A DNA stretch of 64,000 nt. It comes from Alkalimonas delamerensis. GTDB lineage: Bacteria > Pseudomonadota > Gammaproteobacteria > Enterobacterales > Alteromonadaceae. Position numbers and translations under genes: made by a program. Numbering within the stretch: position 1 is the first letter of the stretch; every line of letters begins with the position of its first letter. Positions 57,106 through 64,000 of the stretch are shown piece by piece. The DNA is taken from contig NZ_JAUZVY010000003.1 of the NCBI RefSeq assembly GCF_030717955.1, positions 124,001 through 188,000 of the forward strand. The letters are read 5' to 3'. Below the pieces are notes generated by a model. The model was not told the DNA's origin. It worked only from the letters and a program-made list of their open reading frames with translations, and made no database searches.

Positions 57106-57959
57106 TGAATACTCCTTTCCTGCGTAAAAACATGATCAAAATTGGTGGCATCCCAATCCATAAAGGCTTGCGGGTTGATAGGCCGGTCAAGAAAGTGTAC
57201 TTCGTAATGCAAGTGGGGTGCGGTTGATGCGCCGGTATTGCCTACGGTGGCAATCAGCTGGCCTTTTTCGACAAAGCTGCCAGCGGTGACTTTAAATTCA
57301 TGCAGATGGGCGTAAAGGGTGGCAAAGCCATAGGCATGTTTAATTTTCAACATATTGCCGTAGCCACTGTTGCTGGGGCGGACGCTTTCGACCACGCCAT
57401 CTGCTGGCGCGTAAATCGGCGTTCCCCGGTTGGCGGCCAAATCAACTCCGCGATGATGCCGAACATTGCCGTGAATGGGATGGGTCCGGTTGCCAAAGCG
57501 GGATGAACGGTAACGAAACTCCAGTGGTGAACCGCTGGGGATCATTTGCAGCATGGTGCTGCGCACGGCCGAGTTGATGGTGGCGACATCCAGCCGTTGA
57601 TCCAGATTATTGCTGTACACCTGATCCAAGCCCAGAGCCTGTTCGATTTCGCCAAGCCGACTGGTGGCCATGTAAATTTCATCGGTACGCTCTGCCAGCT
57701 CCTCTTCCAAAGTGCCGCGCTGCTGTTCCAGCCGGGCGATGTCGGCCAATAACTGCTCGCTGTGCTGCTGCAGGCTGAGCTGCTGGCGGTGGTGTTGTTC
57801 GACTTGATTGAGCAGGTAATTGACAAAAATGACGGTGGCCAGAGTCAGCACTGCCAACATCGCTGCAATCACAAGCATGTAACGGCGCAGTAGCTTACCA
57901 ATGCTGTAATGGCGTGAGCCATGAATGCTGGAAATGGATATAAGCAGTTGGTCTTTCAT
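57009..57959 (-). CDS. M23 (LytM) peptidoglycan endopeptidase, membrane-anchored
   Basis: 316 residues. One N-terminal membrane segment (about 29-50), a coiled coil (about 52-105, QQHSEQLLADIARLEQQ region), then the M23 domain. The zinc motifs HRGVDLAA (HxxxD) and HLHYEV (HxH) are intact, so it should be an active metallopeptidase rather than an EnvC-type activator. The last 97 bases overlap the bactofilin gene, adding a C-terminal tail of about 32 residues to this protein. Confidence 0.9.
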   Translation of the reverse strand: MKDQLLISISSIHGSRHYSIGKLLRRYMLVIAAMLAVLTLATVIFVNYLLNQVEQHHRQQLSLQQHSEQLLADIARLEQQRGTLEEELAERTDEIYMATSRLGEIEQALGLDQVYSNNLDQRLDVATINSAVRSTMLQMIPSGSPLEFRYRSSRFGNRTHPIHGNVRHHRGVDLAANRGTPIYAPADGVVESVRPSNSGYGNMLKIKHAYGFATLYAHLHEFKVTAGSFVEKGQLIATVGNTGASTAPHLHYEVHFLDRPINPQAFMDWDATNFDHVFTQERSIQWDSLVSMLETKVSNQLLLSSHKAAPSMEVSD

Positions 57960-58065
57960 GCGTGCTTTGCATCTCGGTTAGTGTGCGGCGAAAAGAACAG
58001 AAAATAAGGTGAAACGAGGATCCTGTCAAGTTTTGTACAGTGCCTGCGACTGATGGGGGTTATTA

Positions 58066-58094
58066 AAAAGCCGCTGCATTTGGCAGCGGCTTCT
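58066..58094 (-). terminator. Terminator of slyD
   Basis: On the minus strand AAGCCGCTGCC-AAAT-GCAGCGGCTT followed by TTTAAT. Confidence 0.85.
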
Positions 58095-58099
58095 GTGTT

Positions 58100-58585
58100 T
58101 TAGTGGCCAGCAGTGCCGTCAAGGCCATGGGCATGGCCGTGGGCAATTTCTTCCTCAGTAGCCTCGCGCACCTGCAAAACTTCAACATCAAAGGTCAAAT
58201 CAATGCCGGACAGCGGATGGTTGCCATCGACCACCACTTCCTCGTCACCCAGCTCCACGATGATGACGGAATGCTCGCGGCCATCCGGGCCGGAAGCCCG
58301 GAAACGCATGCCGACTTCAACCTCCATGCCTTCGAACATCGAGCGTGGCACCGACTGCACCAGTTGATCGTGGCGCTCACCATAAGCTTCTGCAGCTTCG
58401 ATGGTGGCATTGAAGGTGTCGCCAGGGGCTTTGCCTGCCAAGGCTTTTTCCAGACCAGGAATTAACGAGCCGTGGCCATACAGAAAAATCAGTGGGTCGC
58501 CACCAAAGGAAGAATCCAGCTCAGCTCCGTTTGGATCCGTAACTTTGTAGTGCATGGCAACGACTTTGTTTTGAGAAATAGACAT
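58100..58585 (-). CDS. slyD: FKBP-type peptidyl-prolyl isomerase SlyD
   Basis: 161 residues. FKBP fold with inserted flap chaperone domain: MHYKVTDPNGAELDSSF, PLIFLYGHGSLIPGLEKALAG, then the IF domain VPRSMFEGMEVEVGMRF and DGNHPLSGIDLTFDVEVL. The C-terminal tail is short with only a few histidines (HGHAHG), so metal binding is expected to be weaker than in E. coli SlyD. It starts eleven bases after ygfZ, same strand. Confidence 0.93.
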   Translation of the reverse strand: MSISQNKVVAMHYKVTDPNGAELDSSFGGDPLIFLYGHGSLIPGLEKALAGKAPGDTFNATIEAAEAYGERHDQLVQSVPRSMFEGMEVEVGMRFRASGPDGREHSVIIVELGDEEVVVDGNHPLSGIDLTFDVEVLQVREATEEEIAHGHAHGLDGTAGH

Positions 58586-58596
58586 GAAGACCTCAG

Positions 58597-59577
58597 TTAT
58601 TGAAGAGTGTATGGCAAAGGTTGCATCTGAAGTACCGTCTCCGGGTCCGATGCTAACCTGAGCTGTGTGGCCGCTGTTGTATCATTCGGCAGTACCGCCA
58701 GCACCCAGAGCTGCTGATTCACATTCACGGCATTGATGACCTGGCCAGCCCGGCGCCAGTTGCTTTCCAGCTGCATTTCGATATCGGTTCCTGCCACAGG
58801 CGTATGCTCGGTGGTTGCTGTGGCAATGAATGCAGCGCGTTTGTTTTTGCCCAGATACTTCATCCGGGCGACCATTTCCTGGCCCATGTAACAGCCTTTA
58901 TCAAAGCTGATGGCATCCTGTGCCTGTAAGTTTAGCATTTGCGGCACATAGTGTCCGATGTTTTCCTGCTCCAGGTAACAAAGGCCATGCTGAATATGAG
59001 CTTGCAACCAGCGGGTGGGTGCTGCCAGCGGCAGGGTGCTGTCCTCCAGCCATTGTCTGGCTTGAGGGTGAGGGCTCAGCAGCAGGTAGTGATTCGGGGC
59101 CAGACAAAGCAGATGGCAGCCATTGCTGGATTGGCGCTCACCTGGCTCGGCAGCAACAAAGCCCAGCTGCTGCAGCAAAACGCTGACGGCGGCTTGTTCA
59201 CCGCTGATGCCAAACACCGCCCAGTCCAATTGACCAGGTTCAAACTGTACTTTGGAGAAAACACCAAACTTCTTCCATTGTGCAAGCGAAGCGGCCAACT
59301 CATCCCGGTGCGCTACTACTAAGAGCTCATCCTGATCCGCTTGCAGCAGCTGAAAGACAGACCACATTTTACCTTTGGCATCGCAATGAGCACCACGCAA
59401 GACATTGGTGTCATTAAGCCGCCTAAGATCGCAGGTGCTCTGACTTTGCAGATACTTGATGGCGTCGGGCCCATGGGCGCGCAGCACGTCAAAAGCAGGC
59501 AAAGGGGCCAGGCACACAGGACTTGCCTGATTGGAGAGTCGAGCCAATTGGTCGGCTTGGATCCAGCTTGATTGCAT
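58597..59577 (-). CDS. ygfZ: Folate-binding protein YgfZ
   Basis: Tetrahydrofolate-dependent factor for repair or assembly of Fe-S proteins, 326 residues (E. coli 326). The diagnostic motif KGCYMGQEMVARMKYLG is near residue 226 and carries the conserved cysteine. DVLRAHGPDAIKYLQSQSTCDL is typical of the GcvT-like fold. The ATG at 59577 is preferred to one at 59625. It is divergent from sdhE, the usual partner locus. Confidence 0.94.
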   Translation of the reverse strand: MQSSWIQADQLARLSNQASPVCLAPLPAFDVLRAHGPDAIKYLQSQSTCDLRRLNDTNVLRGAHCDAKGKMWSVFQLLQADQDELLVVAHRDELAASLAQWKKFGVFSKVQFEPGQLDWAVFGISGEQAAVSVLLQQLGFVAAEPGERQSSNGCHLLCLAPNHYLLLSPHPQARQWLEDSTLPLAAPTRWLQAHIQHGLCYLEQENIGHYVPQMLNLQAQDAISFDKGCYMGQEMVARMKYLGKNKRAAFIATATTEHTPVAGTDIEMQLESNWRRAGQVINAVNVNQQLWVLAVLPNDTTAATQLRLASDPETVLQMQPLPYTLQ

Positions 59578-59701
59578 AATGATAGTGTTTTTCAAAAAAG
59601 GACTCTGGTGATCATTGGGGATCAAAGCGCAAAGCTCAAGCTTTCGAACAGAAAATTTTCCCTCTGTCCGGTGTTGTTCTGTTTAACAGCTGTTTTTCCG
59701 G

Positions 59702-59707
59702 TATAAT
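59702..59707 (+). promoter_or_regulatory. -10 element before the sdhE leader
   Basis: TATAAT at 59702-59707; no good -35 is seen at 17 bases. Transcription would start near 59714, at the first hairpin of the leader. Confidence 0.45.
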
Positions 59708-59711
59708 TAGT

Positions 59712-59847
59712 GCCCGTCCAGAAAGGCGGGCGCTAGCGCAGAGCAGGGATGCGCTGTCAAAATCATTGGTGTAAGCCATTGATTTTGCGAGCCAGGAAAA
59801 ACCGCATTTTTTCCTGGCGACTCCGCGAAACGGCAGGGATGCCGTTT
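59712..59847 (+). repeat. Array of five hairpins in the sdhE leader
   Basis: Consecutive stems: GCCCG...CGGGC (59712-59731), AGCGC...GCGCT (59735-59755), AAAATCA...TGATTTT (59759-59786), CCAGGAAAAA...TTTTTTCCTGG (59792-59817), AAACGGC-AGGGAT-GCCGTTT (59828-59847). Two loops contain CAGGGAT. It fills most of a 330-base gap without a gene. It may be a repetitive element or a structured 5' leader. Confidence 0.7.
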
Positions 59848-59907
59848 CAGGATGGAAATTAATTAGATCACCTTGTTGTAAATCTTACCGATGGAGCAGA
59901 CGAGTCA

Positions 59908-60159
59908 ATGTCGGAATTAATGAGCAAACCACGGCTACGCTGGGCCTGCCGACGCGGCATGTTGGAGCTGGATGTCCTGTTAGCCCCCTTTGTCGAAGAA
60001 GGCTACGATGCCCTGACTGACGCCGATAAAGGCCACTTTGAACGCTTGCTGGCCTGCGATGATCCCGATTTGTTTGCCTGGTTTATGGGGCACGCCAAAA
60101 GCGACGATGCCGACCTGCAACGCCTGATTGGGGTGATTCTGGATCGTGTTCGCGTCTAG
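59908..60159 (+). CDS. sdhE: Flavinylation factor SdhE
   Basis: 83-residue helical protein that promotes covalent FAD attachment to SdhA and FrdA. The RGxxE motif needed for function is present in CRRGMLELDVLL near residue 16, followed by the family pattern DPDLFAWFMG. Two possible ATGs exist (59908 and 59920). It overlaps ygfX by 14 bases, as in E. coli ygfYX. Confidence 0.93.
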   Translation: MSELMSKPRLRWACRRGMLELDVLLAPFVEEGYDALTDADKGHFERLLACDDPDLFAWFMGHAKSDDADLQRLIGVILDRVRV

Positions 60160-60592
60160 CTTGGTGATTGCGCCTTCACGCTGGCGCCGTTACAGCTTGC
60201 TGTGTGTGCTGGTGCTGGCTCTGGTGTCGGCCCTGCTGATACCCCTGTCAGGCTTTTGGCTATTGCTGTATGGATTGGCCGGGGCCGCTTTTGGCTGGTG
60301 TTGGTGGGGTTGTTGGCAGCAGCAAGAGGCCGCTTGTACTTTGTTGCTGGGTGAGCAGGGCGAGCTGCGCTGGCTCCCGGCAGGGCGCGCAGCAGGTAGC
60401 TTGCAGCAGGACAGTCTGGTGCTGCCCTGGGCGATTTTACTGCGTTGGCGCGGCCTGCCTGAAAAAGGCCACCCCAGGGGGCAGCTGCACCGATACTGGT
60501 TGCTGGCCGATCAATGCAGTGACGATGATTTTCGCGCCCTGGCCCGGGCTATCCGGCAATGCCGCTGGCAGCAAGCTGAGCCGGCGGCCTAG
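60146..60592 (+). CDS. ygfX: YgfX-like membrane protein
   Basis: 148 residues from GTG 60146. Two membrane segments (about 16-36 and 37-56) and a cytoplasmic C-terminal part ending in RALARAIRQCRW. In E. coli YgfX (CptA) is a partner of SdhE, reported as a toxin acting on cytoskeletal proteins or as an envelope factor. The sequence is weakly conserved; the call rests on topology and its place after sdhE. Its stop abuts the convergent nadB stop with no gap. Confidence 0.78.
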   Translation: MFASSLVIAPSRWRRYSLLCVLVLALVSALLIPLSGFWLLLYGLAGAAFGWCWWGCWQQQEAACTLLLGEQGELRWLPAGRAAGSLQQDSLVLPWAILLRWRGLPEKGHPRGQLHRYWLLADQCSDDDFRALARAIRQCRWQQAEPAA

Positions 60593-62194
60593 CTACCATT
60601 GGCCGGGTGTTAAAATGGTGGGGCTGGTTTCGTCATCCTTCAGGCTAAAAGGGTAGTCCAAATTGTAGTGCAAGCCCCGGCTTTCTTTGCGTGCTAAAGC
60701 GCTGCGGATAATCAGCTCGGCCACCAGCACCAAATTTCGCAGCTCCAGCAGATTATTGCTGACTTTAAAGTGGCTGTAATAATCCTGAATTTCTTTTTTC
60801 AGCAGCTCTGCCCGGTGCAAGGCCCGCTCCAGCCGCTTATCGGTACGGACAATGCCAACATAATCCCACATAAAAAGTCGCAGCTCATGCCAGTTGTGGG
60901 TAATGACCACTTCTTCATCGGAGTCGCTGACCCGGCTTTCATCCCACTGCGGCAAGGTATCGGCCATCGGAGCATCAGCCAGCTGGCTACGGATATGACG
61001 GGCTGCGGCCTGGGCAAAGACGATGCATTCCAGCAGGGAGTTACTCGCCATCCGGTTGGCGCCATGCAAGCCGGTGCAGGCGACTTCGCCAATGGCATAA
61101 AGATTGGCCACATCGGTTTGGCTGTTCAGATTGACTAAAACCCCACCGCAGGTGTAGTGGGCAGCCGGTACCACCGGGATCGGCTCTTTGGTGATGTCCA
61201 GACCGACACTCAGGCACTTGGCATAAATGGTGGGGAAGTGCTCCAGAATAAAGTCTGCCGGCTGATGGCTGATGTCCAGGTAGACGCAGTTGGCACCCAA
61301 GCGCTTCATTTCATAATCGATGGCTCTGGCCACCACATCGCGGGGGGCCAGTTCTGCGCGTTCATCAAAGTCCGGCATAAAACGACTGCCATCCGGTCGC
61401 TTTAAATAAGCACCTTCGCCACGCATGGCCTCGGTAATTAAAAAGTTGGGAGCATCTGGGTGGTACAAGCTGGTGGGGTGGAACTGGTTAAACTCCATAT
61501 TGGCCACCCGACAGCCCGCCCGCCAAGCCATGGCAATGCCATCACCGCTGGCGACATCCGGGTTGCTGGTGTACAGGTAGACTTTGCTGGCTCCGCCGGT
61601 TGCAAGGGCCACAAAGCGGGCCCGGACGACTTCGACTTTTCGAGCCTGCTGGCTCCAGATGTAGGCGCCCAGGCAGCGACTTTTGTCAGCATTGGTGATC
61701 AGATCAATGGCGTGGTAATGCTCCAGCAATTGAATGTTCGGGTGCTGACGGACTTGATCCACCAGGGTGATTTGCACCGCTTTGCCGGTTGCATCAGCCG
61801 CATGCAGGATACGGCGATGGCTGTGTCCCCCTTCGCGCGTCAGGTGGTATTTCATTTTGCCATCTTCATCGCGGTACTGATCGAAGGGCACCCCCTGGCG
61901 GATCAGCCACTGCATGGCTTCCTTGGCATGGCCGGCGGTAAATTGCACGGCCTGCGGGTCGCACAAACCGGCCCCGGCAATCAGCGTATCATTCACATGA
62001 CTGGCGATGCTGTCGTTCTCATCAAAGACGGCAGCGATGCCTCCTTGCGCGTAGAGGGTGGAGCCCTCGCGCAGCGCGCCTTTGCTCAGCACCAACACCT
62101 TTGCATGCTCGGCCAGCTGCAGTGCCAGCGACAAACCGGCGGCACCACTGCCAATAATAAGGACATCAGATAGGTATTCTTTTTGTTGGCTCAT
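60593..62194 (-). CDS. nadB: L-aspartate oxidase NadB
   Basis: FAD enzyme that oxidises L-aspartate to iminoaspartate for quinolinate synthesis. It has 533 residues (E. coli 540). The FAD motif VLIIGSGAAGLSLALQL is near residue 11; SKGALREGSTLYAQGGIAAV, EGGHSHRRILHAADATG, and TCGGVLVNLNSQTDVANLYA match the family. The ATG at 62194 is preferred to GTG 62203. It is divergent from rpoE, as in many gammaproteobacteria. Confidence 0.96.
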   Translation of the reverse strand: MSQQKEYLSDVLIIGSGAAGLSLALQLAEHAKVLVLSKGALREGSTLYAQGGIAAVFDENDSIASHVNDTLIAGAGLCDPQAVQFTAGHAKEAMQWLIRQGVPFDQYRDEDGKMKYHLTREGGHSHRRILHAADATGKAVQITLVDQVRQHPNIQLLEHYHAIDLITNADKSRCLGAYIWSQQARKVEVVRARFVALATGGASKVYLYTSNPDVASGDGIAMAWRAGCRVANMEFNQFHPTSLYHPDAPNFLITEAMRGEGAYLKRPDGSRFMPDFDERAELAPRDVVARAIDYEMKRLGANCVYLDISHQPADFILEHFPTIYAKCLSVGLDITKEPIPVVPAAHYTCGGVLVNLNSQTDVANLYAIGEVACTGLHGANRMASNSLLECIVFAQAAARHIRSQLADAPMADTLPQWDESRVSDSDEEVVITHNWHELRLFMWDYVGIVRTDKRLERALHRAELLKKEIQDYYSHFKVSNNLLELRNLVLVAELIIRSALARKESRGLHYNLDYPFSLKDDETSPTILTPGQW

Positions 62195-62374
62195 ACGGTA
62201 CACTGCGCTCTGAAATGAATTCGCACTTACTAGGGCGATGGCATAAGCTTATTGTAACTTTTTCCTGCAAGGGGCAGAACTATTTATGACACCTTTTGTC
62301 CTACTGAGTACGCAAGACATGCGCCAGTTACAAAAAACGAAAGAAGTAGAATGGGTTACAGGGGATAAGCTCGG
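62195..62374. promoter_or_regulatory. nadB/rpoE divergent promoter region
   Basis: 180 bases. GAACTA at 62277-62282 and TCCTA at 62299-62303 form a weak sigma-E-like promoter (GGAACTT-N16-TCAAA type), and GTAACTT at 62254-62260 is another -35 candidate. Autoregulation of rpoE is known in the family; here the match is poor. Confidence 0.3.
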
Positions 62375-62950
62375 ATGAGCGAGCAAGAATCGGACTGGCA
62401 GATTGTCCAGCGTGTGCAGCAGGGCGAGCAGGCTGCCTTTAATTTACTGGTCAAAAAATATCAGCATCGGATCACGAACTTAATCGCCCGATACGTCTCT
62501 AACCATGGTGACGTTGCTGATGTGGCACAGGAAGCTTTTTTAAAAGCCTACCGGGCTTTGCCTGGCTTTCGCGGCGACAGTGCTTTTTACACCTGGCTGT
62601 ACCGCATTGCGGTCAACAGCGCTAAAAATTATTTGGTGGCGTCTTCGCGCAAGCCACCGTCCAGTGATGTCGATGCTGAAGAAGCCGATTACTTCGAGGG
62701 CAGCGATGCACTGAAAGAGCAAGATTCACCGGAGAAACTGCTGTTATCCGATGAAATACGCCAGGTGGTTTTTGACACCATCGAAGGCTTGCCAGATGAG
62801 TTGCGTACGGCCATAACCCTGCGCGAGCTTGACGGCCTGAGTTACGAAGAAATTGCCGATGTGATGGGGTGTCCCATAGGCACAGTGCGAAGCCGGATTT
62901 TCCGGGCTCGTGAAGCCATAGACTTACAGCTTAAACCTTTGCTAAGCTAA
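62375..62950 (+). CDS. rpoE: Envelope stress sigma factor RpoE
   Basis: ECF sigma factor sigma-E, 191 residues as in E. coli. Region 2 (FNLLVKKYQHRITNLIARYV, DVAQEAFLKAYRALPGFRGDSAFYTWLYRIAVN) and region 4 (LPDELRTAITLRELDGLSYEEIADVMGCPIGTVRSRIFRARE) are complete. It directs outer-membrane stress genes. The anti-sigma factor gene rseA follows after 25 bases. Confidence 0.97.
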   Translation: MSEQESDWQIVQRVQQGEQAAFNLLVKKYQHRITNLIARYVSNHGDVADVAQEAFLKAYRALPGFRGDSAFYTWLYRIAVNSAKNYLVASSRKPPSSDVDAEEADYFEGSDALKEQDSPEKLLLSDEIRQVVFDTIEGLPDELRTAITLRELDGLSYEEIADVMGCPIGTVRSRIFRAREAIDLQLKPLLS

Positions 62951-62975
62951 GCATGAGTGAATGACAGGAATGACT

Positions 62976-63671
62976 ATGTCGTCAAAACAACAGCATGGGT
63001 CCGTTGCCGAACAGGTGGACCAGACCCATTCGACTGAGCCGACCGTTCAATCGTCACAGGAATGGGTGTCTGCCGCTGCAGATGGAGAAGCTATTTCGGA
63101 GCAGCAGCTGCATCAGCTGTGCGAAAACGCCTCCTTGCAACAGCACTACGAACGTTATCACTTGATTGGTGCTGCGCTCCGTAACGAGTTAGCCCCCAAG
63201 CTGCCAGCGGATTTTAGTGCCAGTTTTGCCGCCCGTTTGCAGCAAGAACCGGTGCATCAGTTGGTCGTGCATCGCTCATTCTTCCATCGTATTCAGCAGG
63301 GGATGCGTCAGGCTGCGAACAGCGAATGGTTGAAGCCGACGGCTCAGACCGCTATTGCTGCCAGTGTTGCCTTAATGGCGGTGTTGGGTGTGCAGTACGT
63401 GCAGCAGCCCTACGAGCAAGAGTTGATGTCGCCTCTGCCTGTGTTGCATACTCAGCCAGTTTCCGGTTTTGCTACCCCGGTAAGTTTGAGTCAGACTACG
63501 GTGGATGACCGTCTGGAACAGCATGCGCACCAAGCCATGCTGGAACAACAACGCCGCTTGCAGGATTTACTGAATGCTCACCATCAACAGGTACGGGTGT
63601 TGGAGCAGTCTGCATTGTTGAACGAGCAAGCGCCGGTGGTGACCGAGCCGGAGCCTGACGGAAATTACTAA
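62976..63671 (+). CDS. rseA: Anti-sigma-E factor RseA
   Basis: 231 residues from ATG 62976, which has AGGA at a suitable distance; ATGs at 62961 and 62970 are in frame. The N-terminal cytoplasmic domain binds RpoE (WVSAAADGEAISEQQLHQLC, YHLIGAALRNEL). One membrane segment lies near residues 128-148 (TAIAASVALMAVLGVQYV). The periplasmic part is Q-rich, with a likely coiled coil at its end. It is the substrate of DegS and RseP in the known pathway. The stop overlaps rseB by one base. Confidence 0.92.
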   Translation: MSSKQQHGSVAEQVDQTHSTEPTVQSSQEWVSAAADGEAISEQQLHQLCENASLQQHYERYHLIGAALRNELAPKLPADFSASFAARLQQEPVHQLVVHRSFFHRIQQGMRQAANSEWLKPTAQTAIAASVALMAVLGVQYVQQPYEQELMSPLPVLHTQPVSGFATPVSLSQTTVDDRLEQHAHQAMLEQQRRLQDLLNAHHQQVRVLEQSALLNEQAPVVTEPEPDGNY

Positions 63672-64000
63672 TGCGATGGTCCTTGCTGCTGCTGCTGGTC
63701 AGCAGCCTGTTGTTTCCCCCGCTGCTGCTGGCAGATACCAAAGGCTGGCAGCTGTTTCAACAAAGCCAGGATGCTGTTCGAAATCATAATTTTGATGTGT
63801 CCTATGTGGTTTTCAAAGGCGAACAGGTCACCAGTTTCCGCTGGTTGCACGGCGTGCATCAAGAGCAACAACTGGAACAACTGGTGCCGATGGATGTCGA
63901 TGGCATCGATATCTTACGTAAAGGCAAGGTGGTTTATTACCTGACCCCGGAACGTCCCGTTTTAATAACGCTCAGCTCCTACATCAAAGAATTGCCTTCT
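63671..64000 (+). CDS. rseB: Sigma-E regulator RseB, 5' part
   Basis: Periplasmic protein that shields RseA from DegS and senses lipoprotein or LPS stress. The first 110 codons are in the window and the gene continues past its end. A Sec signal peptide is evident (MRWSLLLLLVSSLLFPPLLLA, cut near residue 21). The following MucB/RseB domain contains NFDVSYVVFKGEQVTSFRWLH. The ATG shares its A with the rseA stop. Confidence 0.93.
   Translation, partial: MRWSLLLLLVSSLLFPPLLLADTKGWQLFQQSQDAVRNHNFDVSYVVFKGEQVTSFRWLHGVHQEQQLEQLVPMDVDGIDILRKGKVVYYLTPERPVLITLSSYIKELPS

Overview
The window is chromosomal DNA of a gammaproteobacterium. The gene orders mraZ-to-ftsZ-lpxC-secA, pilBCD-coaE-zapD-yacG, nadC-ampD-ampE-pdhR-aceE-aceF-lpd, divergent argR/mdh, sdhE-ygfX and nadB/rpoE-rseA-rseB are those of the Alteromonadales/Shewanella/Rheinheimera-like part of the class. 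Codon use suggests moderately high GC. No single gene fixes the genus.

Layout. 1-18 kb: the 3' part of RNase P RNA, then the division and cell wall (dcw) cluster mraZ-rsmH-ftsL-ftsI-murE-murF-mraY-murD-ftsW-murG-murC-ddl-ftsQ-ftsA-ftsZ, almost all with overlapping start/stop codons, then lpxC. 18-23.7 kb: dciA-like gene, secA, mutT, and on the minus strand yacG, zapD and coaE. 23.7-30.7 kb: minus-strand type IV pilus genes pilD, pilC, pilB and, further on, pilA, separated by an O-acetylhomoserine sulfhydrylase and an unrecognised membrane protein. 30.7-36.9 kb: an accessory island with MazEF-, HipBA-, MntA/HepT- and ParE/Phd-type modules, an orphan ribbon-helix-helix gene, a HEPT remnant and a dispersed repeat (GGGGTCAGATTCACATTT) at the module borders. 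37-47.2 kb: nadC, a retropepsin-like protease, ampDE, and the pyruvate dehydrogenase locus pdhR-aceE-aceF-lpd with two PdhR boxes. Two tandem, highly structured palindromic repeats lie between aceF and lpd.

47.3-55 kb: a second nucleotidyltransferase/HEPT pair, an acyl-CoA thioesterase, a stand-alone malate-synthase-like fragment divergent from a DUF3612-type regulator, yacL, glnK-amtB behind a sigma-54-like promoter, and, on the minus strand at 53342-53855, a large CsrB-type regulatory RNA with about 30 GGA motifs. This RNA has an intrinsic terminator and an upstream palindrome resembling the BarA/UvrY (GacA) binding site. A DyP-type peroxidase gene follows. 55-64 kb: argR, mdh, bactofilin and M23 peptidase genes with a long overlap, slyD, ygfZ, sdhE-ygfX behind a hairpin-rich leader, nadB, and rpoE-rseA-rseB, the last cut by the window end.

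Most of the window is conserved housekeeping DNA. The parts most worth a second look are the CsrB-type RNA, the toxin-antitoxin island with its shared border repeats and evenly spaced hip operator motifs, the covarying structured repeats before lpd, and the orphan malate-synthase-like gene.
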